Source of the DNA: Streptomyces sp. NBC_00287
GTDB lineage: Bacteria > Actinomycetota > Actinomycetes > Streptomycetales > Streptomycetaceae
DNA length: 64,000 nucleotides
Assembly: GCF_036173105.1 (NCBI RefSeq)
Contig: NZ_CP108053.1
Location: forward strand, 6,572,001 to 6,636,000
Reading direction: 5' to 3'
Shown: piece after piece, positions 8,990-19,616 of the stretch
Position numbering within the stretch: position 1 is the stretch's first letter
Layout of the letters: the number at the start of each line of letters is the position of its first letter
Notes under the pieces: generated by a model
Seen by the model: only the letters and a program-made list of their open reading frames with translations
The model's database searches: none
What the model was told of the DNA's origin: nothing
Made by a program: the position numbers and the translations under genes

Positions 8990-10162
8990 TTACTTCACCT
9001 GCACCTCCAGGATCTTGTCGTCGCCGCCCTCCGGCGAGCCTCGGCCGTCCGTCTCGCTCGTCACCAGCCACAGCTTGTCGCCGCCCGCCGAAACCACCGT
9101 GCGCAGTCGGCCGTGGTCGCCCTCCAGGAAGGCCTGCGGTTCGGCCGAGGCCTCCGTGCCCTTCAGGGGGATGCGCCACAGGCGCTCGCCCCTCAGGCCC
9201 GCCATCCAGATCGAGCCCTCGGCGTAGGCGATGCCGCTGGGGGAGGCCTCGTCCGTCGTCCACTGGGCTATCGGGTTGTGGAACGCCGGGTCGTCCGACT
9301 TGCCCTCCGCCTCCGGCCAGCCGTAGTTGTCGCCCGGCTTGATCGCGTTCAGTTCGTCCCAGGTGTCCTGGCCGAACTCCGCCGCGAACAGACGCTGCTT
9401 GGTGTCCCAGGCCAGGCCCTGCACATTGCGGTGGCCGTACGAGTACACCGGGGAGTTCGGGAAGGGGTTGCCCGGGGCCGGTTCGCCCTCCGGGGTCAGG
9501 CGCAGGATCTTGCCGCCCAGGGACTTCTTGTCCTGGGACAGTCCCTCCTCGCCGCTCTCGCCCGTGCCCGCGTACAGCATCTTGTCGGGGCCGAAGGCGA
9601 TCCGGCCGCCATTGTGGACGAAGCCCTTGGGGATGCCCCTGAAGATCGTGTCGGGCGCGCCCAGTTGCTCACCGGACGGCTTGTCCTCGTCGAGGAGCAT
9701 CCGGACTATGCGGTTGTCCGAGGCCGAGGTGAAGTACGCGTAGATCATGTGGTCCGAGGCGTAGTCCGGGGAGAGCGCGAGGCCCATCAGGCCGCCCTCT
9801 CCGGCCGGGGACACCCCGGGCACCTCGCCCAGCTCGGTCTTCTTGCCGGTCTCGGGGTCGACCCGGGTGATCGTGCCCTCGTCACGGGAGGAGACGAGCA
9901 GGTCGCCGTCCGGGAGCGGGGCGAGGCCCCACGGGGTCTTCAGATCCTCGGCGACCGTGCGCACCACCTTGGCCGAGCCCTTGGCAGGCGGGGCATCCTC
10001 GGACGTGCCTGGCGAAGGGGCCGCCCCCGTCGCCGTACCTCCCGGTGTGGCGCTCTCGCCGCCCGAAGTGTCTCCACCTCCCTCGTCGGAGGAACACCCG
10101 GCCGTCAGCAGGAGCGCGGCCGCGGCCAACACGGCCGACACAGCTCGACGTTGCACGATCAT
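8990..10162 (-). CDS. PQQ-type glucose/sorbosone (aldose sugar) dehydrogenase lipoprotein
   Basis: 390 residues. N-terminal lipoprotein signal with lipobox LLLTAGC (Cys about residue 23), then a 50-residue Gly/Ser/Pro/Thr linker, then a six-bladed beta-propeller of the GSDH family: TPWGLAPLPDGDLLVSSRD, GEGGLMGLALSPDY, and the catalytic-His segment VHNGGRIAFGPDKMLYAGTG. SYGHRNVQGLAWD and DNYGWPE complete the family signature. Relatives oxidise aldoses with PQQ on the outer face of the membrane (soluble E. coli YliI is one). Whether this strain makes PQQ cannot be told from the window. It lies downstream of the aldo/keto reductase gene on the same strand, separated by a tandem repeat. Confidence 0.85.
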   Translation of the reverse strand: MIVQRRAVSAVLAAAALLLTAGCSSDEGGGDTSGGESATPGGTATGAAPSPGTSEDAPPAKGSAKVVRTVAEDLKTPWGLAPLPDGDLLVSSRDEGTITRVDPETGKKTELGEVPGVSPAGEGGLMGLALSPDYASDHMIYAYFTSASDNRIVRMLLDEDKPSGEQLGAPDTIFRGIPKGFVHNGGRIAFGPDKMLYAGTGESGEEGLSQDKKSLGGKILRLTPEGEPAPGNPFPNSPVYSYGHRNVQGLAWDTKQRLFAAEFGQDTWDELNAIKPGDNYGWPEAEGKSDDPAFHNPIAQWTTDEASPSGIAYAEGSIWMAGLRGERLWRIPLKGTEASAEPQAFLEGDHGRLRTVVSAGGDKLWLVTSETDGRGSPEGGDDKILEVQVK

Positions 10163-10241
10163 GGTCCCTTCGACGCGGCGACCCCCCGGCGGGAGGTTCT
10201 ACTTGTCATACACCGCTCGCGCCTCACAGGTTCCCGATCCA

Positions 10242-10373
10242 TGAATCTTGAACCGACGACGCGCGAATCTTGAACCGACGACGCGTGAATCTCGAACCGG
10301 CGACGCGTGAATCTTGAACCGACGACGCGTGAACCTCGAACCGGCGACGCCCGAGTCCTGAACCGGCGACGCC
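10242..10373. repeat. 22-bp tandem repeat, six copies
   Basis: Six consecutive 22-bp units starting at 10242, 10264, 10286, 10308, 10330 and 10352. Core of a unit is GAATCTTGAACCGACGACGC; variable positions are mostly A/G and T/C alternations, with the last two units most diverged. The period is two helical turns and not a multiple of three, so this is not a coding repeat. It fills most of the 227-bp gap between the two minus-strand genes. Confidence 0.9.
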
Positions 10374-10389
10374 CGCCCACCGCACAGAC

Positions 10390-11388
10390 TCAGTCCCAAG
10401 ACCCCCGCGCCCCCGGCAGCACCCCCACCTCCGCCAGATCCTCCGCCGTCAGCCGCAGCCCCGCCGCCCCCGCGTTCTCCGTCACCCACCGTTCCCGCTT
10501 CGCCCCGGGCACCGGCACCACGTGCCGCCCCTGTGCCAGCACCCACGCCAGAGCCACCTGCGCCGGGGTGACGTCATCGCCGTGGCGGCGGGCGATGCGG
10601 CGCAGGCCCGCCACGATCGGCTGGTTGGCCGCCATCATCTCCGCCGTGAAGCGAGGGTGGCGGGCACGGACGTCGTCCGGTTCGAAGCCCTCGCCCGGGG
10701 TCAGCGTGCCGGTCAGGAAGCCGTTGCCGAGCGGCATCGCCGCCAGGAAGCCGATGCCGCGCGCCTCGCACCACGGCAGCAGTGACTCCAGTGCCTCCGG
10801 CGACCACACCGACAGCTCCGCCTGCACCGCGCTCACCGGGAAGACCTGCTGCATCCGCCGCAACTGCCGCAGGGAGGTGTCGTGCAGGCGGCTCCCGGAC
10901 CGACGGCCACCGCGCGCACCCACCGCGCACATGCCCAACGCCCGTACCTTGCCCGCCTGGACGAGCTCCGCCATCGCCCCCCAGGTCTCCTCCACCGGAA
11001 CCTCGGGGTCCGTGCGGTGCAGTTGGTACAGGTCGATCACATCCGTCTGCAGTCGCCGCAGCGACGCGTCGCAGGCCCGCTTCACATACCCGGGGCGGCC
11101 GTTGGCCACGATGTGCTGCTCGCCGACCAGCAGTCCGACCTTCGTCGATACGAAGGCGTCCTGCCGACGCTCCTTCAACACCCGCCCCAGCAACAGCTCG
11201 TTGGTGAACGGGCCGTACATGTCGGCCGTGTCCAGCAGCGTCGAGCCCAGATCGAGCGCCCGGTGCACGGCCCGCAGCGACTCGTCACCGCGCTGCCGCG
11301 ATCCGCTGTACGCCCAGCTCATCGGCATGCACCCGAGTCCGACAGCCCCCACCGCGAGCGCCGCCGCGCCGATCGTCCTGCGCTCCAC
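10390..11388 (-). CDS. aldo/keto reductase
   Basis: About 332 residues from GTG 11388, which has GAGGGAGGG 10 nt upstream on the minus strand; a longer in-frame start at 11490 would run into the divergent gene and is rejected. AKR features: LDTADMYGPFTNELLLGRVL (catalytic Asp and Tyr), FVSTKVG (catalytic Lys), DLYQLHRTDPEVPVEETW (catalytic His in the QLHR segment), and a C-terminal VPVPGAKRERWVTEN cofactor-binding element for the NADP(H) phosphate. It reduces aldehydes or ketones in the cytoplasm; the substrate is not evident. An internal insert rich in Gly/Arg (about residue 160) is unusual. Confidence 0.85.
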   Translation of the reverse strand: MERRTIGAAALAVGAVGLGCMPMSWAYSGSRQRGDESLRAVHRALDLGSTLLDTADMYGPFTNELLLGRVLKERRQDAFVSTKVGLLVGEQHIVANGRPGYVKRACDASLRRLQTDVIDLYQLHRTDPEVPVEETWGAMAELVQAGKVRALGMCAVGARGGRRSGSRLHDTSLRQLRRMQQVFPVSAVQAELSVWSPEALESLLPWCEARGIGFLAAMPLGNGFLTGTLTPGEGFEPDDVRARHPRFTAEMMAANQPIVAGLRRIARRHGDDVTPAQVALAWVLAQGRHVVPVPGAKRERWVTENAGAAGLRLTAEDLAEVGVLPGARGSWD

Positions 11389-11451
11389 CTGCTCGTGACC
11401 CTCCCTCTTCCGCCACCCCAACCTAACCTCTGCCGTCGGCGAGCCCTGACA

Positions 11452-11457
11452 TAGCCT
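11452..11457 (+). promoter_or_regulatory. -10 hexamer of a probable leaderless promoter
   Basis: TAGCCT ends 7 nt before the ATG at 11465, so the transcript probably starts at the initiation codon. No Shine-Dalgarno is visible. A TCTGCC at 11429-11434, 17 nt upstream, could serve as a weak -35. Confidence 0.45.
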
Positions 11458-11464
11458 CCAGAGC

Positions 11465-12439
11465 ATGACTCCTGACGTGTGGCTTCCCATCCCGCCGGAA
11501 GAGATCGAGGGGCTCCCCGAGGGGCCGGACTACCGCTTCTGGAACGGCGGCGAGGACTATCCCGCCGACCCCGCCGCGTGCGCGTTCTATGTCGTCCCCT
11601 ACATGCAGGCGCCGGAGCTCGGTCAGCGCCCGCTGCCCCGGATGAGCTCCGTCCAGGTCGTCCAGACGCTGTCGGCCGGCACCGATCACGTCGAGCCCGG
11701 TCTGAAGCATCTGCGGCCCGGCGTAAAACTCTGCAACGCGCGCGGGGTGCACGAAGCGAGCACCGCCGAGCTCACGCTCACGCTGATCCTGGCCTCGCTG
11801 CGCGGCATCCCCGATTTCGTGCGCGCCCAGGACAAGGGGGAGTGGCGCGGTGGGTTCCGGCCCGCGCTGGCCGACAAGACCGTCCTCATCGTGGGATACG
11901 GCTCGATCGGCGCCGCCATCGAGGACCGGCTCGCGCCGTTCGAACTTGCGCGGGTGGCGCGCGTCGCGCGCTCCGAGCGCACCACGGCGCGCGGGCCCGT
12001 GCATCCACTCACCCAACTTCCCGCCCTGCTCCCCGAGGCGGATGTCGTCGTGCTGTCCACACCGCTCACCGAGACCACCCGCCACCTGGTCGACGCCGAC
12101 TTCCTGGCCCGGATGAAGGACGGCGCGCTGCTGGTGAACGTCGCTCGCGGCGGCGTCGTCGACACCAAGGCCCTGCTCGCCGAACTGGAGAGCGGCCGCA
12201 TCACCGCGGCCCTCGACGTCACCGACCCCGAACCGCTGCCCCCGGGCCACCCCTTGTGGCAGGCGCCCGGCGTCCTCATCAGCCCGCATGTGGGCGGACC
12301 GACATCCGCCTTCCTGCCCCGCGCCAAGCGGCTGCTGGTGGACCAGTTGAGCCGTTTCGTGAACCGGGAGCCGCTGCGCAACGTGATCCTTACGACGGGC
12401 GCTTCCACCGGCCCGTCGACCAACGCAACAGCCACGTAA
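11465..12439 (+). CDS. D-isomer-specific 2-hydroxyacid dehydrogenase
   Basis: 324 residues. The NAD-binding Rossmann motif is VLIVGYGSIGAAI (about residue 140). The three catalytic residues of the family are visible: Arg in LLVNVARGGVVDT, Glu in LDVTDPEPLPPGHPL, and His in LISPHVGGPTS. An NARGVHEASTAELTL segment forms the dimer/substrate loop. The enzyme interconverts a 2-keto acid and the D-2-hydroxy acid; glyoxylate/hydroxypyruvate or phosphoglycerate-like substrates are possible. It is much shorter than SerA in this same window and lacks an ACT domain. Divergent from the aldo/keto reductase. Confidence 0.87.
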   Translation: MTPDVWLPIPPEEIEGLPEGPDYRFWNGGEDYPADPAACAFYVVPYMQAPELGQRPLPRMSSVQVVQTLSAGTDHVEPGLKHLRPGVKLCNARGVHEASTAELTLTLILASLRGIPDFVRAQDKGEWRGGFRPALADKTVLIVGYGSIGAAIEDRLAPFELARVARVARSERTTARGPVHPLTQLPALLPEADVVVLSTPLTETTRHLVDADFLARMKDGALLVNVARGGVVDTKALLAELESGRITAALDVTDPEPLPPGHPLWQAPGVLISPHVGGPTSAFLPRAKRLLVDQLSRFVNREPLRNVILTTGASTGPSTNATAT

Positions 12440-12607
12440 TCCGGTTCGGGTACCCTCCGCAATCCTTCGGACGCGGTCCGTGCCCGCATCCCCGCTGGTC
12501 GTCACGGAGCGTAGAGAACCTATGTCCCTGAGTGACGAGACTGGTGTATCGTCCCGACAGGGGCTGCGCCGCGCACCGTTCGGCGCCGGGGATGGACATT
12601 TCAGACT

Positions 12608-15600
12608 GTGAGGGGGGCGACGGGCGATGCACGGCCTATGGACCAACGATCCGACGCGGCGGGGCCGCCGGCGGCGACCCTGGCGCACGACCGCGCGCAG
12701 ACGGGGCCACCACGGCAATCACGGCGGACACCACAGCCACCAGCGCAGGCACAGCAGCCGCAGGAGGCATGCGCACCCAGCGCACCGGGACCCGCGGGAT
12801 CCGGGAGCGGCGCGGACCGGGAGGGACCGGTGAGCTCGCCGCCGCCTCCCACGACCACCCTCAACGGAGTGTTGCGGGCCCGTCCTTCGTCGGGGGCGCT
12901 GCCCCGGCCGCCGTCCCGCGGCGCCGGGTCCGGCATGGTCCCCCAACTCGTCCTGGCCCTGGTCTGCGCGGGATACGCCGTCGGTTCCGCGCTCGGCTGG
13001 GGTTCGGCCGAACTCGCACTGATCATGGGGGACTTCGGTCTGAGCGCCGCCGCGGGCGCCGCAGCCGTGTCCTGCTTCATCTACGCTCGCAGCCGCCGTA
13101 TCCGCTTCCGCCCGGCCTGGCTGCTGTTCGCCCTCTCCTCGGTGATGGCGGCCCTCGGGAACCTGGTCTGGGGGTGGTACGAGGTCGTACTCGGGCGTCC
13201 CGTGCCCAGCCCCAGCTACGCGGACGGGTTCTTCCTCTGCTTCGCCCCGCCCGCCATCGTGGGGCTGCTGGTGCTCGCCAAGCGTCCGGTGACCAAGGCC
13301 GGCTGGGTCTGTCTCGGTCTGGACGCCTGGCTGATCGGCGGCTCCCTGCTCACCCTGTCGTGGAGCCTTGCCCTCGCGCAGACCGCGGCGGAGTCCGAGG
13401 CGACGAGCGTGGCGCACACCGCGCTGTCGCTGGCCTATCCGTTGCTGGACATCGCCCTGGTCAGCATGGTGCTCGCGCTGCACTTCCGGCGCTCGTCGGT
13501 GAACCGCACCGCGGTCAACACCGCGATCGGGGCACTCGCCCTGACCGTGATGTGCGACGCCCTGTTCACCTCGCCGCTGATGCACAACAACTACCGTTCC
13601 GGCCAACTCCTCGACGCGGGCTGGTTCGCCGGCTCGCTGCTGCTCGCCTACGCCCCGTGGGCCGCCCCGCGGGGCGGCGACGCGGAGCGTCAGGAGAGCG
13701 AGGGGTACACGCGCGTGGTGCACGAGCACCTGCCGGGCCAGCGCGGCGGCAGCCACCATCACATGCCCGCGCAGGGAGGTGATCACAGCCGGTTCCCGGC
13801 GGCCCGGCCGATCGCCGGTTCCCTGGCCGCCCTCACGCCCTATCTCGCGGCCGCGGTCTGCACCTTGGGGATTCTCTACAACGTCCTCAACGGCCGCAGC
13901 GTCGACCGTGTCGTGCTCATCACCGGCGGCACCGTGGTGCTCGCCCTCGTGGTGCGCCAGGGCATCATGCTGCTCGACAACATCACCCTCACCCAGGAAC
14001 TGGCGCAGAAGGAGAACCACTTCCGCTCTCTGGTGCAGGGCTCCAGCGACGTCATCATGATCGCCGCACCGAACGGCATCCTCCGCTACGTCTCCCCGGC
14101 CGCGGCCGGCGTCTACGGCCGCTCCGCGGAGGAGTTGGTGGGTACCGAACTGGCCAATCTCATCCACCCGGAGGACCTGGGCTGCGTGGTGCACGAGGTG
14201 CGCCGCTTCCTCGCCGCCAGCCCACTCGAGGAACCCACTACGCGCATCGAGTGCCGTTTCCGGTCCGGTGACGGCGGCTGGCTCAACGTCGAGTCCACCG
14301 TCAACCGCCACCACGGCGGCCTCATCTTCAACAGCCGGGACGTGACCGAAAGAGTGCGCCTGCAGGCGCAGCTCCAGCACAACGCCGAGCACGACCCGCT
14401 CACCGACCTGCCCAACCGCGCCCTGTTCACCAAGCGCGTGCAGCAGGCCCTGTCCGGCCGCCGCGCCTCCGACCGCGGCGCCGCCCTGCGCGGCACCGCC
14501 GTCCTCTTCATCGACCTGGACGGCTTCAAGGCCGTCAACGACACGATCGGCCACCAGGCAGGAGACGAACTGCTCGTCCAGGCCGCCCGCAGACTCCAGG
14601 AGGCGGTCCGGCACGGAGACACCGCCTCCCGACTCGGCGGCGACGAGTTCGCCGCGCTCATCGTCGGAGACGGCACCCGCGACCGGTCCGCCCGCGAACG
14701 GCACATCCTGGAGCTCGCCGACCGCCTCAGGGTCACGCTGTCGCAGCCGTACGTCATCGACGGCAACGATGTCCGGGTCGCCGCCTCCATCGGCGTCGCG
14801 TTCGCCGAGCCCGGCCTCGGCGCGGGCGAGCTGCTGCGCAACGCCGACCTGGCGATGTACCGGGCCAAGGCGTCCGGCAAGGGCCGGGTCGAGCTGTACA
14901 AGCCGCAGATGCAGCAGGACGTCGTACGCAAGGCCGAGCTGGCCACGCGACTGCGGGCCGCACTGCACGACGGCGAGTTCGCGCTGCTGCATCAGCCGGT
15001 GGTGTGTCTGGAGGACGGCCGGATCACCTCGGTCGCCGCCCAGGCGCGCTGGCGGTCCTCGCAAGGGGTGCTGTTCACGCCCGCCGAGTTCCTGCGGGTC
15101 TCCGAGGACAGCGACAAGACCGCCGAGCTGGGCCGCTGGATGCTTCAGGAGGCCGTGGAGCAGGCCGCCGAGCGCACCGCCACCGGGCTTTCGGTGCCGG
15201 TGAGCGTGCGGATGAGCGCGCGCCGGCTGCTGGACCGCTCGATGCCGCTCGACTCGATCGAGGCCCTGCTCACCCGGCACGGACTGCCGTCGGGCGCGTT
15301 GGTGATCGAGCTGTCCGACACCGACGTACGGGTCTCGCTGGACGAGCTGGAGCGTCGGCTCGGCGCGCTGCGCAGGATGGGTGTCCGGATCGCGCTGGAC
15401 GGCTTCGGCAGCGGCAGCGCGACGATCACCGCGCTGCGCAGACTCCCTGTCGATGTCCTCAAACTGGACCGCGGTCTGGTCGAGGGCGTCGTCGAGTCCG
15501 CGCGGCTGCACAAGATCACCAGCGGGCTGCTGCGGATCGCCACCGACCTCGGGCTCCAGTCCGTGGCCGACGGCGTCGATCTGCCCGAGCAGGTGGTGGC

Positions 15601-15832
15601 GCTGCGCGCGATGGGCTGCACCCATGGCCAGGGCATGGCGTTCTCCGGGCCACTGGACGAGTACCGGCTGCGCAGAGCGCTCGGATCCGGCCACTATCCG
15701 GTCCCGCACGGGCCGGTCGAGCCAGCGTTCGCGGGTGGTGGTTCGGCGGTGTACACCGGAGGTGTGCCCGCTGTTCTCGGAGGCGGCAGTGCCCTTCGCT
15801 CACATAATGAGACGCCCGTCCCACCACCTTGA
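12608..15832 (+). CDS. membrane PAS-GGDEF-EAL protein with degenerate EAL
   Basis: 1074 residues. A Pro/Gln/Ala-rich disordered N-terminus (1-105) precedes 8-10 membrane spans (about 108-465), a PAS domain (about 475-590), a GGDEF domain (about 600-770) and an EAL-like domain (about 785-1040). GGDEF is intact at about 677 and the RHGD inhibitory I-site lies exactly five residues before it, so diguanylate cyclase activity with product inhibition is expected. The EAL domain is eroded: the EAL triad reads AAQ (about 809), the metal-binding Asn is Arg in VSVRMSARR, TE is SD, DDFG is DGFG, and AEGVE is ADGVD. Phosphodiesterase activity is therefore unlikely. GTG 12608 is used; ATG 12638 is an alternative start. 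Cyclic di-GMP controls sporulation through BldD in this genus. Confidence 0.88.
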   Translation: MRGATGDARPMDQRSDAAGPPAATLAHDRAQTGPPRQSRRTPQPPAQAQQPQEACAPSAPGPAGSGSGADREGPVSSPPPPTTTLNGVLRARPSSGALPRPPSRGAGSGMVPQLVLALVCAGYAVGSALGWGSAELALIMGDFGLSAAAGAAAVSCFIYARSRRIRFRPAWLLFALSSVMAALGNLVWGWYEVVLGRPVPSPSYADGFFLCFAPPAIVGLLVLAKRPVTKAGWVCLGLDAWLIGGSLLTLSWSLALAQTAAESEATSVAHTALSLAYPLLDIALVSMVLALHFRRSSVNRTAVNTAIGALALTVMCDALFTSPLMHNNYRSGQLLDAGWFAGSLLLAYAPWAAPRGGDAERQESEGYTRVVHEHLPGQRGGSHHHMPAQGGDHSRFPAARPIAGSLAALTPYLAAAVCTLGILYNVLNGRSVDRVVLITGGTVVLALVVRQGIMLLDNITLTQELAQKENHFRSLVQGSSDVIMIAAPNGILRYVSPAAAGVYGRSAEELVGTELANLIHPEDLGCVVHEVRRFLAASPLEEPTTRIECRFRSGDGGWLNVESTVNRHHGGLIFNSRDVTERVRLQAQLQHNAEHDPLTDLPNRALFTKRVQQALSGRRASDRGAALRGTAVLFIDLDGFKAVNDTIGHQAGDELLVQAARRLQEAVRHGDTASRLGGDEFAALIVGDGTRDRSARERHILELADRLRVTLSQPYVIDGNDVRVAASIGVAFAEPGLGAGELLRNADLAMYRAKASGKGRVELYKPQMQQDVVRKAELATRLRAALHDGEFALLHQPVVCLEDGRITSVAAQARWRSSQGVLFTPAEFLRVSEDSDKTAELGRWMLQEAVEQAAERTATGLSVPVSVRMSARRLLDRSMPLDSIEALLTRHGLPSGALVIELSDTDVRVSLDELERRLGALRRMGVRIALDGFGSGSATITALRRLPVDVLKLDRGLVEGVVESARLHKITSGLLRIATDLGLQSVADGVDLPEQVVALRAMGCTHGQGMAFSGPLDEYRLRRALGSGHYPVPHGPVEPAFAGGGSAVYTGGVPAVLGGGSALRSHNETPVPPP
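15803..15808 (+). promoter_or_regulatory. candidate -10 for the ilvB leader transcript
   Basis: CATAAT inside the 3' end of the upstream gene, about 58 bp ahead of the leader-peptide ATG, the distance expected for an attenuated leader RNA. No convincing -35 is present at 17-18 bp. A TTGACA at 15829-15834 lacks a good -10 partner. Confidence 0.3.
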
Positions 15833-15865
15833 CATGCGGTGCGTGCCGGGGGGAGGGTCAGTGCC

Positions 15866-15907
15866 ATGCGCACCCGAATTCTCGTACTTGGAAAGCGCGT
15901 CGGCTGA
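15866..15907 (+). CDS. ilv operon leader peptide (13 aa)
   Basis: ATG 15866, preceded by GGGAGGG at 15851-15857, encodes MRTRILVLGKRVG and stops at TGA 15907. Four consecutive branched-chain codons (Ile-Leu-Val-Leu) plus a second Val sit in the middle. A hairpin begins at the base after the stop codon and an intrinsic terminator follows, which is the classic layout of a ribosome-mediated attenuator for branched-chain amino acid genes. The peptide itself is presumably disposable; its translation speed is the signal. Confidence 0.8.
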   Translation: MRTRILVLGKRVG

Positions 15908-15983
15908 CGCTGAGCCCTTGACCGCTCAGCGACCCACTCCCGGCGCGCTCCCCTCGCTTGCCTTACGGCACGAGGGGTTTTTT
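15908..15983 (+). promoter_or_regulatory. ilvBNC transcription attenuator
   Basis: First hairpin 15908-15931: CGCTGAGC paired with GCTCAGCG across an 8-nt loop, starting immediately after the leader-peptide stop. Terminator hairpin 15950-15977: CCCCTCG/CGAGGGG with an inner TGCC/GGCA stem, then TTTTTT at 15978-15983. A ribosome stalled on the Ile-Leu-Val-Leu codons would alter the first hairpin. I could not work out by eye a single unambiguous antiterminator. Confidence 0.75.
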
Positions 15984-16063
15984 GTTGCACAGGCACCTGC
16001 CGAGCAGCAGTCGTACACCGCACAAACTTCGCAAAAACCCTCAGCATCGAGAAGAGAATGCCG

Positions 16064-17914
16064 ATGACCGAGCAGGCCACCGGGGCCCATCATCCGCAGC
16101 CGCGGCCCCGTTCCGGAGGACAGCAGTCCGCGCCCGAGCACGTCACGGGTGCGCAGTCCCTCATCCGCTCTCTCGAGGAGGTCGGGGCCGACACCGTATT
16201 CGGCATTCCCGGCGGTGCGATCCTCCCGGCGTACGACCCGCTGATGGACTCCACCAAGGTCCGCCACGTCCTCGTGAGGCACGAGCAGGGCGCGGGCCAC
16301 GCCGCCACCGGTTACGCGCAGGCCACCGGCAAGGTCGGCGTCTGTATGGCGACTTCCGGCCCCGGCGCCACCAACCTGGTGACCCCGATCGCCGACGCGC
16401 ACATGGACTCCGTGCCGATGGTCGCGATCACCGGGCAGGTCGCCTCCAAGGCGATCGGCACCGACGCCTTCCAGGAGGCGGACATCGTCGGCATCACCAT
16501 GCCGATCACCAAGCACAACTTCCTGGTGACCAAGGCCGAGGACATCCCGCGGGTGATCGCGCAGGCGTTCCACATCGCCGCCACCGGCCGCCCGGGCCCG
16601 GTCCTGGTCGACATCGCCAAGGACGCCCTCCAGGCGCAGACCACCTTCTCCTGGCCGCCCACCATGGACCTGCCCGGCTACCGCCCGGTGACCAAGCCGC
16701 ACGCCAAGCAGATCCGCGAGGCCGCCAAGCTGATCACCGCCGCCAAGCGGCCGATCCTCTACGTCGGCGGCGGCGTCCTCAAGGCGCAGGCCACGACCGA
16801 GCTGAAGGTCCTCGCCGAGCTGACCGGCGCGCCCGTCACCACCACCCTGATGGCGCTCGGCGCGTTCCCCGACAGCCACCCCCAGCACCTGGGCATGCCC
16901 GGTATGCACGGCTCGGTGGCCGCGGTCACCGGACTGCAGAAGGCCGACCTGATCGTCGCCCTCGGCGCCCGCTTCGACGACCGCGTCACCGGCAAGCTGG
17001 ACAGCTTCGCCCCGTACGCCAAGATCGTGCACGCGGACATCGACCCGGCCGAGATCGGCAAGAACCGCGCCGCGGACGTGCCGATCGTGGGCGACGCCCG
17101 TGAGGTCATCGCCGATCTGATCCAGGCGGTGCAGAAGGAGCACAGCGAGGGCCACCGGGGCGACTACGAGGCCTGGTGGAAGGACCTCAGCCGCTGGCGC
17201 GACAGCTACCCGCTCGGCTACGACCAGCCCGAGGACGGCTCCCTGTCCCCGCAGCAGGTCATCCAGCGCATCGGCCAACTCGCCCCCGAGGGCACGATCT
17301 TCGCGGCGGGCGTCGGCCAGCACCAGATGTGGGCCGCGCACTTCGTCCAGTACGAGAAGCCCGCGACCTGGCTCAACTCCGGCGGCGCCGGGACCATGGG
17401 CTACGCGGTCCCGGCCGCGATGGGCGCCAAGGCCGGAGCCCCGGACCAGACCGTCTGGGCGATCGACGGCGACGGCTGCTTCCAGATGACCAATCAGGAG
17501 CTCACCACCTGCGCCCTGAACAACATCCCGATCAAGGTCGCCATCATCAACAACGGCGCCCTCGGGATGGTCCGCCAGTGGCAGACCCTCTTCTACAACC
17601 AGCGCTACTCCAACACCGTGCTGCACAGCGGCCCGGAGGCGGACGGCAAGCAGCCGAGCGCGGGCACCCGCGTCCCCGACTTCGTCAAGCTGTCGGAGGC
17701 CATGGGCTGTTACGCGATCCGCTGCGAGGACCCGGCCGACCTCGACAAGGTGATCGAGGAGGCGAACTCGATCAACGACCGCCCGGTCGTCGTCGACTTC
17801 ATCGTCCACGAGGACGCGATGGTGTGGCCGATGGTCGCCGCCGGCACCTCCAACGACGAGATCATGGCCGCCCGGGACGTCCGCCCCGACTTCGGCGACA
17901 ACGAAGACGACTGA
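16064..17914 (+). CDS. ilvB: acetolactate synthase, large (catalytic) subunit
   Basis: 616 residues from ATG 16064, which has GAGAAGAG 7 nt upstream; ATG 16058 is in frame but only 1 nt from that Shine-Dalgarno. ThDP-enzyme features: [15 protein letters not shown] and the catalytic Glu region [30 protein letters not shown], the central FAD-contacting domain, and the ThDP/Mg motif [20 protein letters not shown] followed by [10 protein letters not shown]. It condenses two pyruvates to acetolactate, or pyruvate with 2-oxobutyrate, the first common step to Val, Leu and Ile. First gene of ilvB-ilvN-ilvC, 80 nt behind an intrinsic attenuator. Confidence 0.97.
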   Translation: MTEQATGAHHPQPRPRSGGQQSAPEHVTGAQSLIRSLEEVGADTVFGIPGGAILPAYDPLMDSTKVRHVLVRHEQGAGHAATGYAQATGKVGVCMATSGPGATNLVTPIADAHMDSVPMVAITGQVASKAIGTDAFQEADIVGITMPITKHNFLVTKAEDIPRVIAQAFHIAATGRPGPVLVDIAKDALQAQTTFSWPPTMDLPGYRPVTKPHAKQIREAAKLITAAKRPILYVGGGVLKAQATTELKVLAELTGAPVTTTLMALGAFPDSHPQHLGMPGMHGSVAAVTGLQKADLIVALGARFDDRVTGKLDSFAPYAKIVHADIDPAEIGKNRAADVPIVGDAREVIADLIQAVQKEHSEGHRGDYEAWWKDLSRWRDSYPLGYDQPEDGSLSPQQVIQRIGQLAPEGTIFAAGVGQHQMWAAHFVQYEKPATWLNSGGAGTMGYAVPAAMGAKAGAPDQTVWAIDGDGCFQMTNQELTTCALNNIPIKVAIINNGALGMVRQWQTLFYNQRYSNTVLHSGPEADGKQPSAGTRVPDFVKLSEAMGCYAIRCEDPADLDKVIEEANSINDRPVVVDFIVHEDAMVWPMVAAGTSNDEIMAARDVRPDFGDNEDD

Positions 17915-17935
17915 GCGAGAGAGACGTAAAAGATC

Positions 17936-19577
<1,642 letters not shown>

Positions 19578-19588
19578 GCCTCATGGCG

Positions 19589-19616
19589 CAGGGCCGGAGC
19601 AGCTGCTTCGGCCCTG
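19589..19616 (+). terminator. ilvBNC operon terminator
   Basis: CAGGGCCG/CGGCCCTG outer stem enclosing a self-complementary AGCAGCTGCT core, starting 12 nt after the ilvC stop and followed by TTGTT. Confidence 0.75.

Noticed and set aside
10163-10389. CRISPR array
   Set aside because: The 22-bp units are contiguous with no spacers and no cas genes nearby; it is a simple tandem repeat.
12719-15709. 996-codon antisense frame under the GGDEF-EAL gene
   Set aside because: No domain signatures; the plus-strand frame carries PAS, GGDEF and EAL motifs across the same interval.
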